From positions 1 to 18,365 of the forward strand of contig JBKEAC010000118.1 of the NCBI GenBank assembly GCA_047971925.1: a stretch of DNA of 18,365 bases, given 5' to 3'. Shown here in pieces: positions 15,243 to 18,365 of the stretch. Every line of letters begins with the position of its first letter. Position 1 is the first letter of the stretch. A program made the translations under genes and the position numbers. The stretch comes from JBKEDC01 sp047971925. GTDB lineage: Bacteria; Bacteroidota; Bacteroidia; Bacteroidales; Prolixibacteraceae. The notes below the pieces were generated by a model. It saw only the letters and a program-made list of their open reading frames with translations, was not told where the DNA came from and ran no database searches.

Positions 15243-15452
15243 CTTAACTTACCTCATGGGGAAAATTATGGACAATTAAGTGGGCTTAACGCACCTCATG
15301 AAGAAAAATATGGACTAATAAGTTTGCTTATTTTAACATATCAAAAAAAATATGGACTAATAAGCTTGCTTAATTCACCTCATGAAGAAAAATATGGACT
15401 AATAAGTTCGCTTATTTTAGCATATCAAAAAAAATACACCCCAATAAGTATT
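15243..15452 (+). repeat. Array B: five tandem 42-bp repeat units
   Basis: Five contiguous 42-bp units start at 15243, 15285, 15327, 15369 and 15411. Units 2 and 4 share CACCTCATGAAGAAAAATA, while units 3 and 5 share CATATCAAAAAAAATA, so most of the array has an 84-bp superperiod. All but the last keep the unit end AATAAG or ATTAAG followed by three bases and G. The first unit matches the first unit of array A, including CTCATGGGGA. A frame of 14-residue repeats is open across the array because 42 is a multiple of three. I do not read it as coding. Confidence 0.92.
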
Positions 15453-15456
15453 TATA

Positions 15457-15575
15457 AAAGACCATATAGGAGTCCTGTATTACAAAAACTTAACTTATTA
15501 AAGACCATATAGGGCTCCTATATGGCAAAAATCTGTAACGACGCATGATATGCGTCTCCTATATTGTAAAAACCG
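15457..15575 (+). repeat. Three REP-like palindromic repeats
   Basis: Three related segments share TCCTATAT or TCCTGTAT followed a few bases later by AAAAA, spaced 43 and 41 bp. Their hairpins are an imperfect one at 15464-15480, CCATATAGG-GCT-CCTATATGG (15505-15525, perfect 9-bp stem) and GACGCAT-GAT-ATGCGTC (15540-15556, perfect 7-bp stem). They resemble repetitive extragenic palindromes; whether they recur elsewhere in the genome cannot be seen here. Confidence 0.7.
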
Positions 15576-15707
15576 ACACTGTCTTATAAAGTATGTAAGT
15601 TGAACGCATTAATTTATAAAGCGGCTTCGAAACACAATTATGCAGAACACTTTCTTCGTTAAAATCGTAACAAATTAATTCTGCTAACGGGTATAAGCTG
15701 TAAAAAT

Positions 15708-15745
15708 AAAATTCGCCAAATCCAAAAGAGGATTTGACGAATTTT
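15708..15745 (-). terminator. Rho-independent terminator of the RND / PII-like operon
   Basis: A 16-bp stem (15708-15723 with 15730-15745) encloses a 6-nt loop. Its one non-Watson-Crick position becomes a U-G pair only in minus-strand RNA. On that strand the stem is followed by TTTTATTTTT, so it terminates the leftward operon. It begins about 10 bp from the end of repeat copy B. Confidence 0.88.
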
Positions 15746-15763
15746 CTTATAAAAATATAACTA

Positions 15764-16057
15764 CTAAACCACTTGCAAAATGTCCCATACGAAGGCTTTC
15801 ACGCCCACTTCTTTGTTTATTTCGTCGAGTTTTTTTACAGCAACGAGAAGTTCTTCAACTTTGCTATCGTCAACAATTGCCATTACGGCTGAGTTCATTT
15901 CAGGCCATGTGTGGTTTCCCATACGTGGTTCGCCATTTTTTGAGCCACGTCCTTTCACGTCTTCCCACATGGTGAATCCTCTAATTTCGAGGCGGTCGAG
16001 CATGTATTCTACCCGCTCGGTATTTGCTTGATTATATGCTATGAATACTGATTTCAT
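15764..16057 (-). CDS. PII-like small regulatory protein downstream of RND efflux gene
   Basis: A 97-aa protein with a ferredoxin-like PII/CutA layout. Strand MKSVFIAYN (1-9) leads into helix ERVEYMLDRLEI, strand GFTMWEDVKG, a T-loop-like segment GRGSKNGEPRMGNHTWPE (36-53), strand MNSAVMAIVDD, helix KVEELLVAVKKLDEINKEVG, and final strand VKAFVWDILQV. Proteins of this PII-like type often sit beside RND or metal-efflux genes and may sense a small molecule or metal, but the ligand here is unknown. The ATG lies 17 bp after the RND permease stop, so the genes are cotranscribed; a terminator follows about 20 bp downstream. Glutamine/nitrogen control is not implied. Confidence 0.75.
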   Translation of the reverse strand: MKSVFIAYNQANTERVEYMLDRLEIRGFTMWEDVKGRGSKNGEPRMGNHTWPEMNSAVMAIVDDSKVEELLVAVKKLDEINKEVGVKAFVWDILQVV

Positions 16058-16074
16058 CTGTGTTGTTTCTTTAA

Positions 16075-18365
16075 TTATTTGTCAAGGAAGTGGTATTTTT
16101 TATAAAGTTGAGCCTTTTTGTTTCTACTTCCTTTTACTGCCATTAATACATAAACCGCTGGAATAATAACCAATGTGATTGCTGTTGAGAATAATAGCCC
16201 ACCAATTACTGTGATACCCATTGGTGCCCACATTTCTGATCCTTCGCCAACGCTTAGAGCCATTGGAAGCATACCAAGAACGGTTGTCATGGCAGTCATA
16301 AGGATTGGTCGCAAACGGCTTTTACAAGCATCGATTACCGCTTGATGAAGTTCAATACCACGCTCACGAAGAAGGTTAATGAAGTCAATCATCACAATAC
16401 CGTTTTTCACTACGATACCTACTAGCAGAATCGCTCCGAGTATTGCTACCATTGAAGCTGTTGTGTTAGTGATAAGCAATGCTATGATTACACCAGAGAA
16501 TGAGAACAAAATTGAAGTCATGATAATTAGTGGCATAGTTAGTGATTCGAATTGCGATGCCATTACAACATATACAAGCATAACGATGATTATAAATAGT
16601 AATCCTAAATCGGCATTATTCTCTTGCATATCTTTGTAAGCTCCACCGATTTCAACCGAAACACCTTCAGGCACATCGATGTTTTTAAGTTCGGCTTGTA
16701 CTGCCTCAGCTACATCAGAAAGTACTTTTCCTTTTGCAGGAGCGGCCGATACGGTAACGATACGTTGGCGAGTTTTTCTTTCCACAGTTGGAGTTGCCCA
16801 GTATTCTTCTACTTTTCCGATTTCGGTGAGTTTGATTAGGCTTCCTGTTGCTGGACTTTGAATATTTATATTTTCAATATCGGCAATTGAAGTTCTATTT
16901 GCATCATCGAATCTCACCACGATGTCGTATTCATCACCTTCTTCACGATATTTTGAGGCAGTCATTCCACTAATTGCGTAGTTCACGGCAGTTGATGCTG
17001 TTGCAGTTGTTAGTCCATATTCGGCTAGTTTGTCTTGGTCGAATATGACTTGCAGCTGTGGTTTTTCGCGTTCACGAGAAACTGAAATATCATCGGCACC
17101 ATCAAGTGTTTTTAATCTTTCGGCTACTTTATTTGCAAATGTTGTAGTAGTTTGCATATCGTATCCGTATATTTCCACATCCACCGTGTTTGATGTTCCA
17201 CCCATGCTTTGTGAAGCTGTAGAAACATTGTAGCTCACTACTTCGGGAATTGTAGCCATTTTTCCACGCACAAGGTCGGCAAGTTCCCAGATGGTTCGGT
17301 CACGCTCAGTAAGCGGCACGAATTTCACGCGCATTTCCACCACGTGCGATCCCGATGCACCGAAAATTGCAGAAATACCACCATCATCGTCGGAACCAGA
17401 AGAGGTAAATGTGAGCTCTGTTTCTTCGCCCATATTTTCAAGGATGAAGCTTTCCACTTGCTGAGCTATTTCATCGGTTTTTTCAACACGAGTACCTGTT
17501 TGGCATTCAAAACTAACAGTCATCGAACCTAAATCTTGCTCAGGCATACTCTCAAATTTCACATATTTTCCAAGATACATCGAACCGACGAAAATGGCTA
17601 GAGTTGCAGGAATAATAATTTTTTTGTGATAAATGCTCCATTTCACGATTGCTGCATATCCATTATCGATACTATCGAGTATTGGTAAAATTGTACGGTC
17701 GTACCATGATTTTTTGCCTGTAAGGTTTTCTCTTAGTCGAAGCATTTTAGCACTAAGCATTGGTGTAAGCGTAACGGCTGCAATTGTTGATGTAACAACG
17801 GTAATTGTTACAATCCAACCCAATTGTTTGAAAAGAATACCCGTTTGCCCTCCCACCAATGTCAACGGGAAGAATACGGCTACTACTACCAGAGTTGTTG
17901 CAATTACCGAGAGCCACACTTCTTTTGTTGCATATATCGCAGCTTCACGCGGTGAAGCTCCACGCTCAATGTGTTTGATGATGTTTTCGAGTACCACAAT
18001 CGCATCATCTACCACCATACCAATGGCTATCGAAAGCGAAGATAATGAGATGATGTTGATTGAACCTCCCGAAACGAATAAGTAGACGAAAGCAACAATC
18101 AAAGATATTGGAATTGTGAGCGAAATGATGAGCGTTGCTCTCCATCTTCCTAAGAATAATAATACGACGAATACAACGAATATCAATGCGAAAATGAATG
18201 TTTCAGAAAGGTTGTTGATCGATTTCTGAATGTCATTTGAAGAGTCGTAAAGTAAGTGAAATTTCACATCAGGAGGTAGGTTCGGCATTGTTTCAGCAAT
18301 CACTCGTTTCACGTCGGCACCAACCGCAACAGTGTTGGCTCCCGATTGTTTCATGACCATCAATC
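16075..18365 (-). CDS. RND family efflux permease (AcrB/HAE1-type), 5' end outside window
   Basis: C-terminal 760 or so residues of an inner-membrane proton-driven RND exporter; roughly 280-290 residues, including the first membrane helix and part of the porter domain, lie beyond the right edge. The first in-frame codon here (TTG at 18361-18363) is internal, not a start. TM2 begins near visible residue 55 and ends at LGRWRATLII. TM4 has GMVVDDAIVVLENI with the proton-relay pair D119-D120 (visible numbering), and TM10 has the matching lysine K653 in VVKNGIVMIDF. The second porter/docking region lies between. The sequence favours a multidrug HAE1-type transporter over a metal-specific one, but the substrate is not determined. 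The membrane-fusion and outer-membrane partners would be upstream. G+C looks higher than in neighbouring genes. Confidence 0.93.
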   Translation of the reverse strand, partial: LMVMKQSGANTVAVGADVKRVIAETMPNLPPDVKFHLLYDSSNDIQKSINNLSETFIFALIFVVFVVLLFLGRWRATLIISLTIPISLIVAFVYLFVSGGSINIISLSSLSIAIGMVVDDAIVVLENIIKHIERGASPREAAIYATKEVWLSVIATTLVVVAVFFPLTLVGGQTGILFKQLGWIVTITVVTSTIAAVTLTPMLSAKMLRLRENLTGKKSWYDRTILPILDSIDNGYAAIVKWSIYHKKIIIPATLAIFVGSMYLGKYVKFESMPEQDLGSMTVSFECQTGTRVEKTDEIAQQVESFILENMGEETELTFTSSGSDDDGGISAIFGASGSHVVEMRVKFVPLTERDRTIWELADLVRGKMATIPEVVSYNVSTASQSMGGTSNTVDVEIYGYDMQTTTTFANKVAERLKTLDGADDISVSREREKPQLQVIFDQDKLAEYGLTTATASTAVNYAISGMTASKYREEGDEYDIVVRFDDANRTSIADIENINIQSPATGSLIKLTEIGKVEEYWATPTVERKTRQRIVTVSAAPAKGKVLSDVAEAVQAELKNIDVPEGVSVEIGGAYKDMQENNADLGLLFIIIVMLVYVVMASQFESLTMPLIIMTSILFSFSGVIIALLITNTTASMVAILGAILLVGIVVKNGIVMIDFINLLRERGIELHQAVIDACKSRLRPILMTAMTTVLGMLPMALSVGEGSEMWAPMGITVIGGLLFSTAITLVIIPAVYVLMAVKGSRNKKAQLYKKYHFLDK

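Larger units (their letters stand above)
15206..15697 (+). repeat. Dispersed repeat element, copy B (whole)
   Basis: Plus-strand counterpart of copy A. The left flank (about 15206-15242) has GCTAAAGCAC, CTTATTAC and TTGAAGCTTAACTTA. The tandem units follow (15243-15452), and the distal block (about 15640-15693) has TTCTTCGTTAAAATCG then AATTAATTCTG, matching positions 35-80 read in reverse. The segment between (15453-15639) differs from copy A and contains three palindromes. There is no transposase and no credible gene. Confidence 0.65.

Noticed and set aside
15174..15512. A 112-residue plus-strand open frame across array B
   Set aside because: Same explanation as for array A: a by-product of a period divisible by three that runs into palindromic DNA. 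There is no sign of a folded protein or an initiation signal.
1..15697. Composite transposon with inverted ends
   Set aside because: No transposase or recombinase is encoded between or beside the arrays, and the segment contains core genes in ordinary Bacteroidota order. The inverted arrangement is real, but mobilisation of the whole segment is unsupported.

Overview
The window looks like chromosomal DNA of a Bacteroidota bacterium, most likely Bacteroidales-like. Three things point there. It has lineage-typical families: a DUF3276/PUR-alpha-like protein, a DUF4293 membrane protein, and the coiled-coil protein / ZapA / RNase Y cluster. Promoter -7 boxes fit TAnnTTTG. Shine-Dalgarno sequences are absent or weak. 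The DNA is AT-rich. The genus cannot be named from the sequence alone.

Layout. (1) Positions 1-738 hold no gene but carry array A, six tandem 42-bp units with short flanks. (2) 739-5426 is a plus-strand housekeeping block: argS, then ffh-folD-DUF3276 packed together and closed by a strong hairpin terminator. (3) 5427-5783 is non-coding. (4) 5784-7315 is a GNAT-fold gene overlapping yjbQ by one base. (5) 7414-11749 is a minus-strand run, in transcription order: a ZapB-like coiled-coil gene, zapA, rny, a terminator, a DUF4293 membrane gene, then malQ. (6) 11898-13604 is a secreted M23 peptidase divergent from the coiled-coil gene; their -7 boxes are back to back. (7) 13606-14822 is a minus-strand pair: a membrane protein of unknown function and a BadF-type N-acetylglucosamine-kinase-like gene. 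(8) 14823-15763 is non-coding and carries array B: five 42-bp units in the opposite orientation to array A, followed by three REP-like palindromes that keep about the same 42-bp spacing. (9) 15764-18365 is a minus-strand operon end: an RND efflux permease, 5' part outside the window, followed by a small PII-like protein.

How the genes fit together. Translation and protein targeting (argS, ffh), one-carbon metabolism (folD), RNA turnover (rny), cell division (zapA and its coiled-coil partner), peptidoglycan hydrolysis (M23) and possibly amino-sugar salvage (the kinase), alpha-glucan metabolism (malQ) and efflux (RND plus PII-like) are all ordinary core functions. The coding part holds no obvious new system.

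The unusual content is intergenic. Arrays A and B share their 42-bp unit, the flank on one side, and a distal conserved block. They lie in inverted orientation about 14.7 kb apart. The period equals four helical turns of DNA, the units carry phased A-tracts, and every unit junction can form a small hairpin. No transposase lies beside either array. I read them as two copies of a dispersed, decaying non-coding repeat family, possibly structural or regulatory, rather than as genes.
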